A DNA stretch of 64,000 bases, from positions 330,035 through 394,034 of the forward strand of contig AGIF02000001.1 of the NCBI GenBank assembly GCA_000227505.4, given 5' to 3'. A program made the position numbers and the translations under genes. The notes under the pieces were generated by a model that did not search any database, was not told where the DNA came from, and was given only the letters and a program-made list of their open reading frames with translations. This document shows positions 54,342 through 64,000 of the stretch, one piece after another. This stretch comes from a gamma proteobacterium HIMB55 (GTDB lineage Bacteria > Pseudomonadota > Gammaproteobacteria > Pseudomonadales > Halieaceae). The first letter of the stretch is position 1. Each line of letters starts with the position of its first letter.

Positions 54342-55942
54342 TGCGCATCCCTTGACTGCATTCGCAGGCTAAGTCGAAAACTGCTCCGACCGTCGTGTGT
54401 GCGGCGATAACTAATCTCTGCACCATTACTCTCGCAAAGCTCTTTACACAAATAAAGACCTAATCCTGTTCCATCGGGACGGGTTGTATAGAAGGGCTCG
54501 AAAAGGCGTGACTGATCGTTTTCTGCAACGCCCTCACCATTATCGATAACGTCTATGAAGCACAAACGCTGAACGACACTCTGACCAATATGGAGATCTG
54601 CCGTTCGCTCACCTGTCTTGTCTTGACTATGCCGCACAGCGTTGTCGATGAGATTATCCAAGACCCGTTTGAGTTGGCTCTTATCACCCAATATTGGCCA
54701 GGCGCAGCTACCTGTGTAGGCCAAGGCTGCTTTTTCTGAGCTAGCCTCGTTGAATTCATGCATTACCGAAGGAATCCACTGATTTACATCAATGGCTTCT
54801 AAATTTGGGGGGACACGTCGAGATAGTTCAAGCACGTTATTGACGGTGTCGTTCATGCGCTTGGTGTTACGGACAATGATATTTGCAAGCTCACGATCGC
54901 CCTCGCTCATTGTGTCATTCTCTGCAAGTAGCTGGACCGCATTACTGACGGCAGCCAGTGGATTTCGGATCTCGTGAGCGATACTGCCAGTGAGACGACC
55001 AAGCGAATTTAGCTTCAAAGACTGTGCGAACTGGGTCATAGGCGTGTAATCATCGATAAAAAGAATGGCGTCGCCATCCCTTCCCGTCTCAAGGGTTGTA
55101 AATCTGGGTAACAGGGTTCGATGACCTCTATCGGGTTTGAAAGGAGCCGGCATGAGCGTATCTCCCCCGCGCCATTCCTCGAGCGCCATTGCCAGTTGTG
55201 GGTCAACTAACTGCGCGGGTCGCTCGCTATTCGACTCCAGCATCAGCAGGTCTTTGGCCGCAGAGTTGACCGGCTTTAAGCTGTTTTTGGGTGTCACAAG
55301 CAAAATGCCTGTTTGCATGTGTTCCACGATTTCATCATTAAAGAGTTTTAGTCGTCGCGCTTGGCTCGTGGCAACTTCCGCACGCTGTTCGGCTTGCACC
55401 AGCGTGGCGGAGGCTAGCTGGCCTAGCCAACTGACAAGAAACACAAGTAAGCCGCGTAATCCGGCGTACAAAAGCCCACCCGTTTCTGCGCCGCCTCGTG
55501 ACATAATGAACAGTGTGTCAGCCAGCATTGCGAGTACGGTTAGTGCCGCAACGAGTGTTGCTAGTTGTCGGCTGGCAAGCAGCATGCTCGCTGCCGCTAC
55601 CGTCACAAGGTAGAGCGCTGTGAAACCGCTGGTAAGCGATGTGCTTGGGTCGGCCACGAGTGTTGTCGCGACCACATCCATCATCATCACACCAAAAATG
55701 CCAGTCTCCGTCGTAAACTTTGAAGGGGAACCTAAGAGCGCGATAATCAGGCTGCTGATGACGAAAATGCCTGCACCGGTCGTTTGTAGTGCAATATCGT
55801 CCGATAACAGTCCAGATCCGGTGTCAGATAGGGTGAGTGCAAATAAAACCGATCCGATTACCAGCCGGTAAACGTTGTAAACGGCAAAGACCTGAGTGCG
55901 GTCGATGGTATCCTTGTCGCCCAGAGACGTATCTTCAGACAT
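54338..55942 (-). CDS. pilS: sensor histidine kinase PilS
   Basis: PilS is the membrane partner of PilR. The 534-residue protein has six N-terminal membrane helices (about 25-185) and a PAS-like linker with ILLVTPKNSLKPVNSAAKDLL. The HisKA phospho-acceptor is GSIAHEIRNPLAAVSNAVQLL (about 322-342), and the ATPase domain has DNLIDNAVRHS and the GTGLGLYLCKELCE loop. This fits Pseudomonas PilS in layout. pilS-pilR read away from nadE. Confidence 0.94.
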   Translation of the reverse strand: MSEDTSLGDKDTIDRTQVFAVYNVYRLVIGSVLFALTLSDTGSGLLSDDIALQTTGAGIFVISSLIIALLGSPSKFTTETGIFGVMMMDVVATTLVADPSTSLTSGFTALYLVTVAAASMLLASRQLATLVAALTVLAMLADTLFIMSRGGAETGGLLYAGLRGLLVFLVSWLGQLASATLVQAEQRAEVATSQARRLKLFNDEIVEHMQTGILLVTPKNSLKPVNSAAKDLLMLESNSERPAQLVDPQLAMALEEWRGGDTLMPAPFKPDRGHRTLLPRFTTLETGRDGDAILFIDDYTPMTQFAQSLKLNSLGRLTGSIAHEIRNPLAAVSNAVQLLAENDTMSEGDRELANIIVRNTKRMNDTVNNVLELSRRVPPNLEAIDVNQWIPSVMHEFNEASSEKAALAYTGSCAWPILGDKSQLKRVLDNLIDNAVRHSQDKTGERTADLHIGQSVVQRLCFIDVIDNGEGVAENDQSRLFEPFYTTRPDGTGLGLYLCKELCESNGAEISYRRTHDGRSSFRLSLRMQSRDAQ

Positions 55943-56043
55943 CTTACGATCAGTGTTTTATCATTGTCTCCGCACTATAGCAGTGCGCACGACAGCAGTG
56001 ACAGTACCGCGAGTGAATGACTCGTGACGAGGAGAGGCAGTGC

Positions 56044-57663
56044 ATGAAAGTTGTCATGGGACAGCTCAATACTTGGGTGGGAGACCTCCAAGGGAATACT
56101 GACAAGGTCATCAAAGTGGCTTCGGATGTGGGGTCGCGCGACGAGCCCGTATTGCTGGTTTTTCCAGAGCTAACGCTGACTGGGTATCCACCCGAAGACT
56201 TGCTGATGCGGGACAGCTTGCACGATCAAATTGAAGCCGCGCTCCAGCGTCTGGCGTCTGAACTGCCCTCAGAACTTTACGTCGTTGTTGGCTATCCGCG
56301 TCGTTCGGAAGGCCAGCTATTTAACGCGGCCGGCGTTATCCACGACGGCGCAATTATCGGTGAGTACTTCAAGCAGCGCTTGCCTAACTACCAAGTGTTT
56401 GACGAGAAGCGATATTTCGCTGAGGGGCGGGATGCTTGCGTAGTAGATGTTGCTGGCATAAAAGTGGGAATCACCATCTGTGAGGATATCTGGCACAAAG
56501 AGCCTGCTGACTCGGCAGCGCGTTCTGGTGCTGAGCTACTTATCAATTTGAACGCGAGCCCTTTCCATCGAGGTAAGCACAAGGAGCGCTGGCAAGTTCT
56601 ATCGGACCGCGCTACCGAGCAGAGCATCCCGATGATCTATGTGAATCAGGTGGGTGGCCAAGACGAGCTTGTCTTCGATGGCGGCTCATTTGCGGTCAAC
56701 GCTGACGGTGAGCTTGCGATGGTGGCGCCTGACTTTGAGGAGGGTAGCTACGAGCTGTCCGTCTTGCGCACGGTGCGTGGTGTCGAAATAGCACAAGGTG
56801 TCGCCGCATCAGCGCTTTCTGACCTCGCTGCTGTTTGGCAAGCCTTGGTGTTAGGTGTGCGCGATTACGTTGAAAAGAACGGCTTCCCCGGTGTTGTGCT
56901 CGGCTTGTCAGGCGGAATTGATTCGGCGGTAACGCTCGCTGTGGCAGTTGATGCGCTTGGCGCAGATCGCGTGCAGGCCGTCATGATGCCCTTCAAGTAC
57001 ACCGCTGATATCAGCGTGGCGGACGCAGGCGAGCAAGCGTCGATCATGGGTGTTGAGTACGACGTCATCTCGATTGAACCCATCTACGAGATGTTCATGT
57101 CAGGACTTCTGGAGCAGTTTGAGGGCACCAATGTCGATACGACAGAAGAGAATCTTCAAGCCCGCTGTCGCGGCGTACTGCTCATGTCGATCTCGAACAA
57201 GAAGCACCGACTGGTTCTGACTACGGGCAATAAGAGTGAGCTAGCAGTGGGTTATTCCACGCTTTACGGCGATATGGCCGGTGGTTTCGATGCGTTAAAG
57301 GATTGCCCAAAGATGTTGGTCTATGCCCTGGCGCGCTACCGAAACACCCTTGGCTACTGCATTCCTCAGCGAGTGATCGATCGTCCTCCCTCGGCAGAAC
57401 TTGCGCCCGACCAGACGGATCAGGACAACTTACCGCCTTACGAGGAACTCGACGAGATTATCGAGCGTTACGTCGAGGACGATGAGAGTCCCGAACAAAT
57501 CGTTGCGGCGGGATTCGCTGAGGCTGATGTAAAGCGGGTGATACGTCTAATCGATCTAAACGAGTACAAGCGGCGCCAGGCACCTGTAGGCGTTCGCATT
57601 ACAACCCGAGGCTTCGGACGAGATCGTCGCTACCCAATCTCTTGGGCGTGGCGAAAGAGTTAA
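56044..57663 (+). CDS. nadE: glutamine-dependent NAD+ synthetase
   Basis: NadE converts deamido-NAD to NAD with glutamine as nitrogen donor. The 539-residue protein fuses a nitrilase-type glutaminase and an ammonia-dependent synthetase. The glutaminase has its Glu in FPELTLTGYPPEDLL, its Lys near YFKQRLPNY, and its Cys in GITICEDIW. The synthetase has the PP-loop VLGLSGGIDSAVTLA. I chose the ATG at 56044 behind a GAGGAGAGG site; an in-frame ATG at 56017 lies before that site. It is monocistronic between pilS (divergent) and bamD (convergent). Confidence 0.96.
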   Translation: MKVVMGQLNTWVGDLQGNTDKVIKVASDVGSRDEPVLLVFPELTLTGYPPEDLLMRDSLHDQIEAALQRLASELPSELYVVVGYPRRSEGQLFNAAGVIHDGAIIGEYFKQRLPNYQVFDEKRYFAEGRDACVVDVAGIKVGITICEDIWHKEPADSAARSGAELLINLNASPFHRGKHKERWQVLSDRATEQSIPMIYVNQVGGQDELVFDGGSFAVNADGELAMVAPDFEEGSYELSVLRTVRGVEIAQGVAASALSDLAAVWQALVLGVRDYVEKNGFPGVVLGLSGGIDSAVTLAVAVDALGADRVQAVMMPFKYTADISVADAGEQASIMGVEYDVISIEPIYEMFMSGLLEQFEGTNVDTTEENLQARCRGVLLMSISNKKHRLVLTTGNKSELAVGYSTLYGDMAGGFDALKDCPKMLVYALARYRNTLGYCIPQRVIDRPPSAELAPDQTDQDNLPPYEELDEIIERYVEDDESPEQIVAAGFAEADVKRVIRLIDLNEYKRRQAPVGVRITTRGFGRDRRYPISWAWRKS

Positions 57664-57831
57664 GTAGCCGCTGAGCTATCTCGTTAAATACTGGGCAGCA
57701 ACTTTCAGCCTCGAACTGATTTCAGCGCTCGCCCCTATGCTGTGGACGGTTATTTGCGACCGACAAGCGTCTATGGATTGCTTATAACCGCTTTATTTTA
57801 GAGGCTGATTCGAAGCTGCTTACGACGTGAA

Positions 57832-58755
57832 TTAGGACTCGAAGCCTGGCCGGTAATCGAACTGCGGTGCTGTAGGTGGATCTAGCAGACCAAAGGTGAC
57901 GTCGTTGAGCCATGAGCGCTCGAAGCCCTCGACGTCATACCCACCCTTGAAGTTGCAGTCAGTATCAACGTTTGGATGCTCTGGATAGTTCGTACAAAGC
58001 ACGCGCACCGAGTCCTTCGCCAAATCGCTCATTTCAAGAAGAATGTAGGCTTGTGCCATGACGGCTAAGCCATCAGCGACGGCCGTGGTTTCCTGCATGT
58101 TTTCGACCACGTTCTGACCGCGCTTGAGCGCTGCCATGTAGGCGCCACGCTTGAAGTAGTAGTTAGCGACGTGGATTTCATGACGCGCCAACATGTTGCG
58201 GATATACACCATGCGCGCACGAGCGTCTTGGGCGTATCGGCTGTTGGGGTAACGCGTTAGCAACTGAGTGAATTCATCGAAAGCCTCGCGTACGCCACTG
58301 ACGTCGCGCTTGGAGTCGTCACTGGGGATGAGCGACGAGAAGAAATTCTCGTTCATGTCATACGCTGACACGCCTTTCATGTAATAGGCGTAGTCGACGC
58401 TGGGATGCTGAGGGTGGAGGCGAATAAAACGGTCTGCTGCCTCAATGGCTGCCTCGCTCTGATAGGCACCGTGATGCGCATAGATGAGTTCGAGCTGTGC
58501 TTGCTCCGCGTATTTTCCGAACGGGTAGCGGCTCTCGAGCTGCTGCAACGCACTGATTGCGAGATCAAAGTTCGAGGTATCTAAGAAACGTTGAGCACGT
58601 CGATACATCTGCTGCTCACCGGAGTTGAGATCAACCTCCAGCTCATCATCACCGTCAAATAACGCACAACCCGATAACCCCAAGCTCATTATGAGCAGGG
58701 TGATGAGCCATTTGCCCCCAAAATTTACAGGCTTAGTCACTGCTGTAGCTTCCAT
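57832..58755 (-). CDS. bamD: outer-membrane assembly lipoprotein BamD
   Basis: BamD is the essential TPR lipoprotein of the BAM complex that inserts outer-membrane proteins. The 307-residue protein has a lipoprotein signal ending LSGC. TPR-like repeats follow, with the family segments ESRYPFGKYAEQAQLELIYA and RFIRLHPQHPSVDYAYYMKGV. The ATG at 58755 or an in-frame ATG at 58776 may start it; the first gives the shorter leader. A C-terminal extension beyond the usual 245 residues is seen. It is divergent from rluD, as in Pseudomonas. Confidence 0.94.
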   Translation of the reverse strand: MEATAVTKPVNFGGKWLITLLIMSLGLSGCALFDGDDELEVDLNSGEQQMYRRAQRFLDTSNFDLAISALQQLESRYPFGKYAEQAQLELIYAHHGAYQSEAAIEAADRFIRLHPQHPSVDYAYYMKGVSAYDMNENFFSSLIPSDDSKRDVSGVREAFDEFTQLLTRYPNSRYAQDARARMVYIRNMLARHEIHVANYYFKRGAYMAALKRGQNVVENMQETTAVADGLAVMAQAYILLEMSDLAKDSVRVLCTNYPEHPNVDTDCNFKGGYDVEGFERSWLNDVTFGLLDPPTAPQFDYRPGFES

Positions 58756-58850
58756 CTGATAGCATCGTACCCTCATATTCTAACCCGTGGTTTCACTTTG
58801 ATCACAGCTCTCATTTCATTTGGTTTTCATTCGCGGCGGAACGAACGTCG

Positions 58851-59816
58851 ATGAGTGACACCAACGACAATATTCTCACTGCTCAGGTGCCCATTCAGCA
58901 GCACGGTATGCGCTTGGACCAAGTGGCAGCCGAGTTGTTCCCGGACTACTCCAGAAATCGTCTTGCGACGTGGATAAAAGAGGGACGACTGACCCTAGAC
59001 GGGAAGACAGTGAAGCCGAAGGAGAAAGCGGTAGCAGGTGCTGCGCTCAAGCTGGAGGTAGATGATGAGCCGGTAATCGACTGGCAGCCGCAGGAGATGC
59101 CGCTCGATGTTTTGTACGAGGACGAGCATATCCTTGTCATCAACAAACCCGCAGGCGTTGTTGTTCACCCAGCGGCAGGCCATGCTGATGGCACGTTGGT
59201 AAATGCATTACTGGCATACGCGCCTGAGCTCGATGCCTTACCTCGAGGTGGTATCGTCCATCGGCTCGATAAAGAGACCTCAGGCATCATGTTTGTCGCT
59301 CGCTCACCACTCGCGCACAAGTCGCTGGTTGCACAATTATCGGAGCGCACGGTGTCCCGGACCTATTGCGCAGTCTGCACCGGTGCATTGACGGGCGGTG
59401 GGAAGATTGACGCGCCAATTGATCGCCATCCAACGGCTCGCACCAAAATGGCGGTGGTGGCCGATGGAAAACCTGCCGTCACGCACTACCGCATTGCTCA
59501 TCGCTTCAAGCATTACACCCAGCTCCAGGTGAACTTGGAAACGGGTAGAACCCACCAGATACGCGTGCATATGGCGCATCGGAAATGGCCGCTGATCGGC
59601 GACCCCGTTTACGGCGGGCGCCAGCGCATACCGGCCGGTGCCTCTGAGCTTTTGATTTCGACCTTACGCAACTTCCCCCGGCAGGCCTTACACGCACAGG
59701 CTCTGGAATTTGAGCACCCAGCCAGCGGCGATTGGATGGAGTTTGAAACCGACCTGCCAGATGATCTCGTGAACCTGTTAGAAGTCCTCGATAGCGAGGA
59801 TCGCTTTGGTAGCTGA
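58851..59816 (+). CDS. rluD: 23S rRNA pseudouridine synthase RluD
   Basis: RluD makes pseudouridines in helix 69 of 23S rRNA. The 321-residue protein has an N-terminal S4 domain (MRLDQVAAELFPDYSRNRLATWI). The catalytic motif is GGIVHRLDKETSG (about 136-148) with the Asp nucleophile. TGRTHQIRVHMAHRKWPLIGDPVYGG follows downstream. It lies divergent from bamD and overlaps pgeF by 11 bp, a widely conserved arrangement. Confidence 0.95.
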   Translation: MSDTNDNILTAQVPIQQHGMRLDQVAAELFPDYSRNRLATWIKEGRLTLDGKTVKPKEKAVAGAALKLEVDDEPVIDWQPQEMPLDVLYEDEHILVINKPAGVVVHPAAGHADGTLVNALLAYAPELDALPRGGIVHRLDKETSGIMFVARSPLAHKSLVAQLSERTVSRTYCAVCTGALTGGGKIDAPIDRHPTARTKMAVVADGKPAVTHYRIAHRFKHYTQLQVNLETGRTHQIRVHMAHRKWPLIGDPVYGGRQRIPAGASELLISTLRNFPRQALHAQALEFEHPASGDWMEFETDLPDDLVNLLEVLDSEDRFGS

Positions 59817-60561
59817 TTGGCTCGCATCCACCTGGCTTCAGCCTGACCTCGGCGTGCCCGGTATTAGAGTCGTCAGTACAACACGGCAGGGTGGTGCGAG
59901 TGAGGGGCGTTATGCCTGTCTGAACCTCGGCGACCACGTAAGTGACGAGACTGCGCATGTCGAACAAAACCGCGCCATTCTCGAGGCGTTTCTGCCGTCG
60001 GAGCGGACAATCACCTGGCTGAAACAGGTGCATGGAACGCGTGTTGTTAATGCGGGGTCCGAATATTCTAAGTCGGTTGAAGCCGACGCGATTTGGACGG
60101 GTGACAAAGCCTTTGCCTGCACAGTTATGACAGCGGACTGTCTGCCCATAGTGCTCGCAGATATCCACGGGCGGTGTATTGCTGCTGTTCATGGCGGGTG
60201 GCGTGGGTTGGCAAGTCATATTTTACGCGAGACCATTGAGGCGCTCCCGGTGGCCCCTGAGGAATTGGTTGCATGGCTGGGTCCTGCCATTGGCCCAACG
60301 GCATTCGAGGTGGGTGGTGAGGTGCTGGCCGCGTTTTATCTCGCCGAGACCGATGCGGCCGTGCGCCCCGTGTCTGGCGTCGAGGATAAGTATCTTCTTG
60401 ATCTCAATATGATCGCGGGCCGCCAGCTCCTCGGCCTTGGGCTGTGCGCCGAGAATATCTCAGGCGGTGAAATCTGCACATTCTCAAACCCGGATCACTT
60501 CTACTCCCACCGGCGCGATGGGGTCACAGGCCGAATGGCAACGGCTATTTATTTCGAGTAA
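59806..60561 (+). CDS. pgeF: PgeF/YfiH laccase-domain protein
   Basis: YfiH (PgeF) edits misincorporated serine in peptidoglycan precursors and has purine-nucleoside phosphorylase-like relatives. The 251-residue protein has the family motifs LKQVHGTRV (His), TADCLPIVLAD (Cys) and AAVHGGWRGLASHI (His), which form the zinc-like site. The start is TTG at 59806 with GAGGA five bases upstream; no ATG fits better. It overlaps rluD by 11 bp and precedes clpB, the usual neighbourhood. Confidence 0.93.
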   Translation: MVADWLASTWLQPDLGVPGIRVVSTTRQGGASEGRYACLNLGDHVSDETAHVEQNRAILEAFLPSERTITWLKQVHGTRVVNAGSEYSKSVEADAIWTGDKAFACTVMTADCLPIVLADIHGRCIAAVHGGWRGLASHILRETIEALPVAPEELVAWLGPAIGPTAFEVGGEVLAAFYLAETDAAVRPVSGVEDKYLLDLNMIAGRQLLGLGLCAENISGGEICTFSNPDHFYSHRRDGVTGRMATAIYFE

Positions 60562-60733
60562 CACCATACTTCGAGTAGATCGTTGTTTTAGATAAACCGC
60601 TTTTTCACGCGGTTGCTATCCCCAATTCGTAGCTATGCAAGACACCTCGTTCGGGCATATCGCGATTTCTATTTGATTGCCATTTCGCACAGTTCGAAGC
60701 TTCTTCGCGTAAAACTACGCGTGAATAAGAAGC

Positions 60734-60762
60734 CTTGAAAAATAACCTTACAAATCCCATGT
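60734..60762 (+). promoter_or_regulatory. sigma-32 (RpoH) type promoter of clpB
   Basis: CTTGAAA (60734-60740) and TCCCATGT (from 60755) are separated by 14 bp, close to the heat-shock consensus. It lies about 100 bp before clpB. The rest of the 297-bp pgeF-clpB gap shows no gene. Confidence 0.75.
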
Positions 60763-60858
60763 CTATTGCTAACAGAGAATCTGAGCGCGTTTCACACGCT
60801 ATATAGCGGCAGAGCGCACTCAACTTAAGCTCCAAACGGAGCGTGTTAGGAGATAGAT

Positions 60859-63480
60859 ATGCGAATGGATAAATTGACGAATCCGCTGCAGCAAGCGCTG
60901 GGTGATGCCCAGTCGCTGGCAGTGGGTCGCGATCATTCGATGATCGAGCCTGCGCACGTGTTAAGTGCATTCATCAATCAATCTGGGAGCGCGATTTTGC
61001 CTTTACTGCAAAAGGCCGGCGCTAACGTTGCGGTACTCAAGTCAGGTGTAGAGAAAGCGCTGTCTGGCGTTGCGAGATTGGCCGATAGCACAGGTGATGT
61101 TCAGGGGTCGCAAGCCTTGGGGCGCTTGCTTAACCGTGCTGACAAACTATCGCAAGAGCGCGGTGACGCCTACATCTCGAGCGATGTTGTGTTGCTGGCG
61201 ATGGCGGAGAAAAGCTCGCCGTTATCAGCGCTGATTAAAGAGGCTGGCCTCACCGAGGAATCACTCAAAAAAGCGATCGATGATGTTCGTGGTGGCGAGG
61301 GGGTTCAATCTGCGGATGCGGAGCAGCAGCGACAGGCGTTGGAGAAATACACGGTTGACCTGACAGCGCGCGCTGAGGCTGGAGAGCTTGACCCCGTGAT
61401 TGGTCGTGATGACGAGATACGTCGGACGATTCAGGTGCTTCAGCGCCGAACTAAGAACAATCCCGTTTTGATCGGTGAACCCGGTGTTGGTAAGACCGCC
61501 ATCATCGAAGGCTTGGCGCAACGTGTTGTGAATGGTGAAGTGCCAGAAGGCCTTAAAGGCAAGCGTATCCTAGCGCTGGATTTAGGTTCGTTGCTTGCGG
61601 GTGCGAAGTTCAGAGGCGATTTCGAAGAGCGTTTGAAAGCAGTACTCAACGAACTCGGCAAAGAGGACGGTCGCGTTATTTTATTTATCGATGAACTCCA
61701 TACCATGGTGGGCGCGGGTAAGGCCGAGGGGTCGATGGACGCCGGTAATATGCTCAAGCCGGCCCTTGCGCGTGGGGAGCTTCATTGCGTTGGTGCAACG
61801 ACGCTGGATGAATACCGACAGTACGTGGAAAAAGACGCGGCGCTCGAGCGTCGTTTCCAGCGTGTGTTGGTCGATGAGCCCAACGAGGAAGACACGATTG
61901 CGATTCTCAGAGGCCTAAAAGAGCGCTACGAGGTCCACCATTCGGTGGCGATTACCGATAGCGCCATCATCGCGGCTGCGCGGCTGAGTCAGCGGTACAT
62001 CACCGATCGTCAGCTGCCCGATAAGGCAATTGATCTTATCGACGAGGCGGCAAGCCGTATTCGCATGGAAATCGACTCAAAACCTGAGTCAATGGATAAG
62101 TTAGAGCGCCGCCTTATTCAGCTCAAAATTGAGAGAGAAGCTGTTAAGAAAGACACCACCGAAGCTGCCGTCAAGCAGGTTGAGTTGCTCGACGAGCAGA
62201 TTGATCAGGTGCAGCGTGAGTTTGCTGACCTCGAGGAGGTCTGGACGGCTGAAAAAGCCGTAGTGCAGGGTTCGGCTCAAATCAAAAGCGATATTGAGCA
62301 GGCCAAGCAAGACCTTGAAGCCGCGCATCGCACAGGTGATTTAGCGCGCATGTCCGAGATTCAATACGGGGTTATTCCCGAGCTTGAAAAGCGTTTAGAA
62401 GCTGCCGAGGGCGCAGATCAGCCCGAGCCGACACTGCTTCGATCGCGGGTAACCGAGGATGAAGTCGCTGAAGTTGTATCGCGATGGACAGGTATCCCCG
62501 TATCGAAAATGCTCGAGGGTGATCGAAGTCGTTTGCTGCGCATGGAAGCGTCACTTAAGGAGCGAGTGGTTGGACAGGATGAAGCAGTTACCGTGGTGGC
62601 TAATGCCATCCGGCGGTCGCGCGCCGGCCTTTCAGATCCGAAACGCCCCAACGGTTCGTTCCTGTTCTTGGGACCCACAGGTGTTGGTAAGACAGAGCTG
62701 TGCAAGTCGTTGGCGGAGTTTCTGTTTGACTCAGATCAGTCGATGGTTCGCATCGATATGTCTGAGTTCATGGAAAAGCACTCAGTCGCACGGTTAATTG
62801 GCGCGCCACCCGGCTATGTGGGTTACGAGGAGGGTGGTTACCTGACCGAGGCCGTCAGGCGGCGTCCGTATTCAGTGCTGTTGCTGGACGAGATCGAGAA
62901 GGCGCACCCGGATGTCTTCAACATCTTATTGCAAGTGCTAGATGATGGACGTCTCACGGATGGGCAGGGCCGCACGGTCGATTTCCGAAATACAGTGATC
63001 GTTATGACCTCCAACCTGGGCTCGGACATCATTCAGGATATGGCTGATGATGACTATGACGATATGAAGCGCGAGGTCATGGGCGCTGTTGCCGAGAACT
63101 TCCGGCCAGAGTTCATCAACCGGATTGATGAGTCGGTTGTCTTCCATCCGCTCGGCGCCGACCATATTCGTGCGATCGCCAAAATCCAGCTACAGGGACT
63201 CGCTGAGCGACTTGAGGATCGCGAGTTAACGCTCGAAATCTCGGATGCGGTCTTTGAGCAGCTGTCACGCGTTGGCTTTGACCCTGTGTTTGGTGCACGG
63301 CCGCTTAAACGTGCGATCCAGCAATTGGTCGAAAATCCATTAGCGCAAGCGATTCTCGAAGGTCAATTTAATCCTGGCGACAGGGTCTACGCTGCGCTCG
63401 ATGGCTCATCGCTGAAATTTGCCAGCGAGGCGTTACTTGATAGGGGGCCTGAGGCTCCGGCAACGAAAAGCGTCCACTGA
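60859..63480 (+). CDS. clpB: ClpB disaggregase
   Basis: ClpB is a Hsp100 AAA+ chaperone that rescues aggregated proteins with DnaK. The 873-residue protein has the Clp N-domain (1-150) and the first AAA+ module with GEPGVGKT. The coiled-coil M-domain follows (about 400-530), then the second module with [14 protein letters not shown]. The start is ATG at 60859 (second codon Arg, then Met); an AGGAG site lies just upstream. The heat-shock promoter above and a strong terminator below make it monocistronic. Length matches the family. Confidence 0.97.
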   Translation: MRMDKLTNPLQQALGDAQSLAVGRDHSMIEPAHVLSAFINQSGSAILPLLQKAGANVAVLKSGVEKALSGVARLADSTGDVQGSQALGRLLNRADKLSQERGDAYISSDVVLLAMAEKSSPLSALIKEAGLTEESLKKAIDDVRGGEGVQSADAEQQRQALEKYTVDLTARAEAGELDPVIGRDDEIRRTIQVLQRRTKNNPVLIGEPGVGKTAIIEGLAQRVVNGEVPEGLKGKRILALDLGSLLAGAKFRGDFEERLKAVLNELGKEDGRVILFIDELHTMVGAGKAEGSMDAGNMLKPALARGELHCVGATTLDEYRQYVEKDAALERRFQRVLVDEPNEEDTIAILRGLKERYEVHHSVAITDSAIIAAARLSQRYITDRQLPDKAIDLIDEAASRIRMEIDSKPESMDKLERRLIQLKIEREAVKKDTTEAAVKQVELLDEQIDQVQREFADLEEVWTAEKAVVQGSAQIKSDIEQAKQDLEAAHRTGDLARMSEIQYGVIPELEKRLEAAEGADQPEPTLLRSRVTEDEVAEVVSRWTGIPVSKMLEGDRSRLLRMEASLKERVVGQDEAVTVVANAIRRSRAGLSDPKRPNGSFLFLGPTGVGKTELCKSLAEFLFDSDQSMVRIDMSEFMEKHSVARLIGAPPGYVGYEEGGYLTEAVRRRPYSVLLLDEIEKAHPDVFNILLQVLDDGRLTDGQGRTVDFRNTVIVMTSNLGSDIIQDMADDDYDDMKREVMGAVAENFRPEFINRIDESVVFHPLGADHIRAIAKIQLQGLAERLEDRELTLEISDAVFEQLSRVGFDPVFGARPLKRAIQQLVENPLAQAILEGQFNPGDRVYAALDGSSLKFASEALLDRGPEAPATKSVH

Positions 63481-63500
63481 GTTTACTAGTAGCTCTGACA

Positions 63501-63526
63501 AAGGCCTGTATCGACAGGCCTTTTTT
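63501..63526 (+). terminator. Rho-independent terminator of clpB
   Basis: AAGGCCTG pairs with CAGGCCTT around a 6-nt loop, followed by a T-tract. Confidence 0.96.
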
Positions 63527-63836
63527 ATTTTCGATGAATTGACTCACCAAACAACCTCCACCCTCATTGTTAGGGACCGTGATCACCACTGTTTCACGAC
63601 GTTGGTGCATGCTGCTCTGAGAGCCGGGCAACTTCATCCAACGCCGCCAAAGATCATCTTCCCGCACCCGAGGTCTCCATTACCGCGACGATATCGCCGA
63701 TTCTGACATTCAAATTTTGATGTTTTGGGTGGGCTTATTCTGGAAAAGCTAGAAAAGAAAAAAGCTCGAAGCTTTACAAAGCTCAATGAGGGTTAAGGCT
63801 CGATGAGACAGAGATCTCAAAGAGGTTAAAAGATCA
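63527..63836. other. non-coding region between clpB terminator and pilin gene
   Basis: This 310-bp stretch shows no supported gene. It contains AT- and purine-rich sequence from about 63730 and probably holds the promoter of the pilin genes. I found no clean sigma-54 GG-N10-GC site. Confidence 0.4.
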
Positions 63837-64000
63837 ATGACGCGAAAGGTAAGCACGACGAAAACAATGGATCGCATACGCTTAACACCGAGGCTTGGGT
63901 TTAGCTTGATAGAGTTACTAGTTGTTCTTGCAATAATTGGGATTCTTGCCTCCTTAAGCTATCCCACGTATCAACATCAGGTTGCCCGATCGACCATGAC
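63837..64000 (+). CDS. type IV pilin-like protein (PilE/FimU type), partial
   Basis: Only the first 54 codons lie inside the window. After a basic leader (MTRKVSTTKTMDRIRLTPRLG) comes the type IV pilin signature GFSLIELLVVLAIIGILASL, with Glu at +5 of the mature chain. YPTYQHQVARSTM follows, the usual N-terminal pilin helix. The leader is long for a prepilin, and a second in-frame ATG at 63867 would give a shorter one. It is probably a minor pilin (PilE-like) and may open a minor-pilin operon beyond the window. This position after clpB differs from Pseudomonas, where such genes sit between pilR and ispH. Confidence 0.85.
   Translation, partial: MTRKVSTTKTMDRIRLTPRLGFSLIELLVVLAIIGILASLSYPTYQHQVARSTM

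Noticed and set aside
59506-60219. 237-residue minus-strand frame across rluD and pgeF
   Set aside because: It is antisense to two conserved genes, with shadow-like Arg, Pro and Gly composition.

Overview
The window looks like a chromosomal segment of a marine gammaproteobacterium. I would place it near the Halieaceae (OM60/NOR5) or SAR92-type lineages, by inference from protein style, moderate GC, gene order and an Entner-Doudoroff cluster under HexR-like control. It is densely coded and almost entirely housekeeping. I found no rRNA or tRNA gene, insertion sequence, prophage, CRISPR array or attachment site, and no convincing new multi-gene system. The interesting signals are regulatory sites, repeats, unusual family variants and gene-order changes.

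Left part (1-10.1 kb): a partial acyl-CoA thioesterase II; a regulator made of two TetR units in tandem; a divergent crotonase lacking one of the usual catalytic Glu residues; quinolinate synthase nadA; then convergent bepA (periplasmic protease), followed by the operon tusA-like / AI-2E-family permease / M16 lipoprotein peptidase. 

Central carbon block (10.3-26.6 kb): aceE-aceF (pyruvate dehydrogenase E1 and E2, no E3 nearby), preceded by a pair of matching palindromes. Next come hexR-ppc on the minus strand and gap divergent from hexR, then the complete minus-strand operon edd-glk-eda-zwf-pgl with a ROK sugar kinase upstream of it. HexR-like boxes lie before hexR, gap and edd (two), so one regulator probably controls glucose 6-phosphate oxidation, KDPG cleavage, GAPDH and, through its operon, PEP carboxylase.

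Lipid and stress block (26.6-42 kb): MAPEG protein, fabV (triclosan-type-resistant enoyl reductase), a metallo-beta-lactamase-fold hydrolase, an AlkK-like acyl-CoA ligase, AmpG-like permease, a small secreted-type hypothetical, fxsA, and groES-groEL with a perfect CIRCE element and a sigma-32-like promoter. Then come a kinase-like protein with a degenerate catalytic loop, a free-standing urate-oxidase-N-type membrane protein, a membrane-anchored coiled-coil protein, class I fumarase and exonuclease I.

Right part (42.2-64 kb): pyrB (after a 9-bp tandem repeat), nudF, murJ, ribF, ileS, lspA, fkpB, ispH, a DUF1338 protein, a FimT/GspH-type prepilin, pilR-pilS, nadE, bamD, rluD, pgeF, clpB and the start of a PilE-like pilin. 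This follows the order known from Pseudomonas aeruginosa (murJ-ribF-ileS-lspA-fkpB-ispH ... pilR-pilS-bamD-rluD-pgeF-clpB). The difference is that the minor-pilin genes which normally sit between ispH and pilR are reduced to one prepilin here, and a pilin gene appears beyond clpB.
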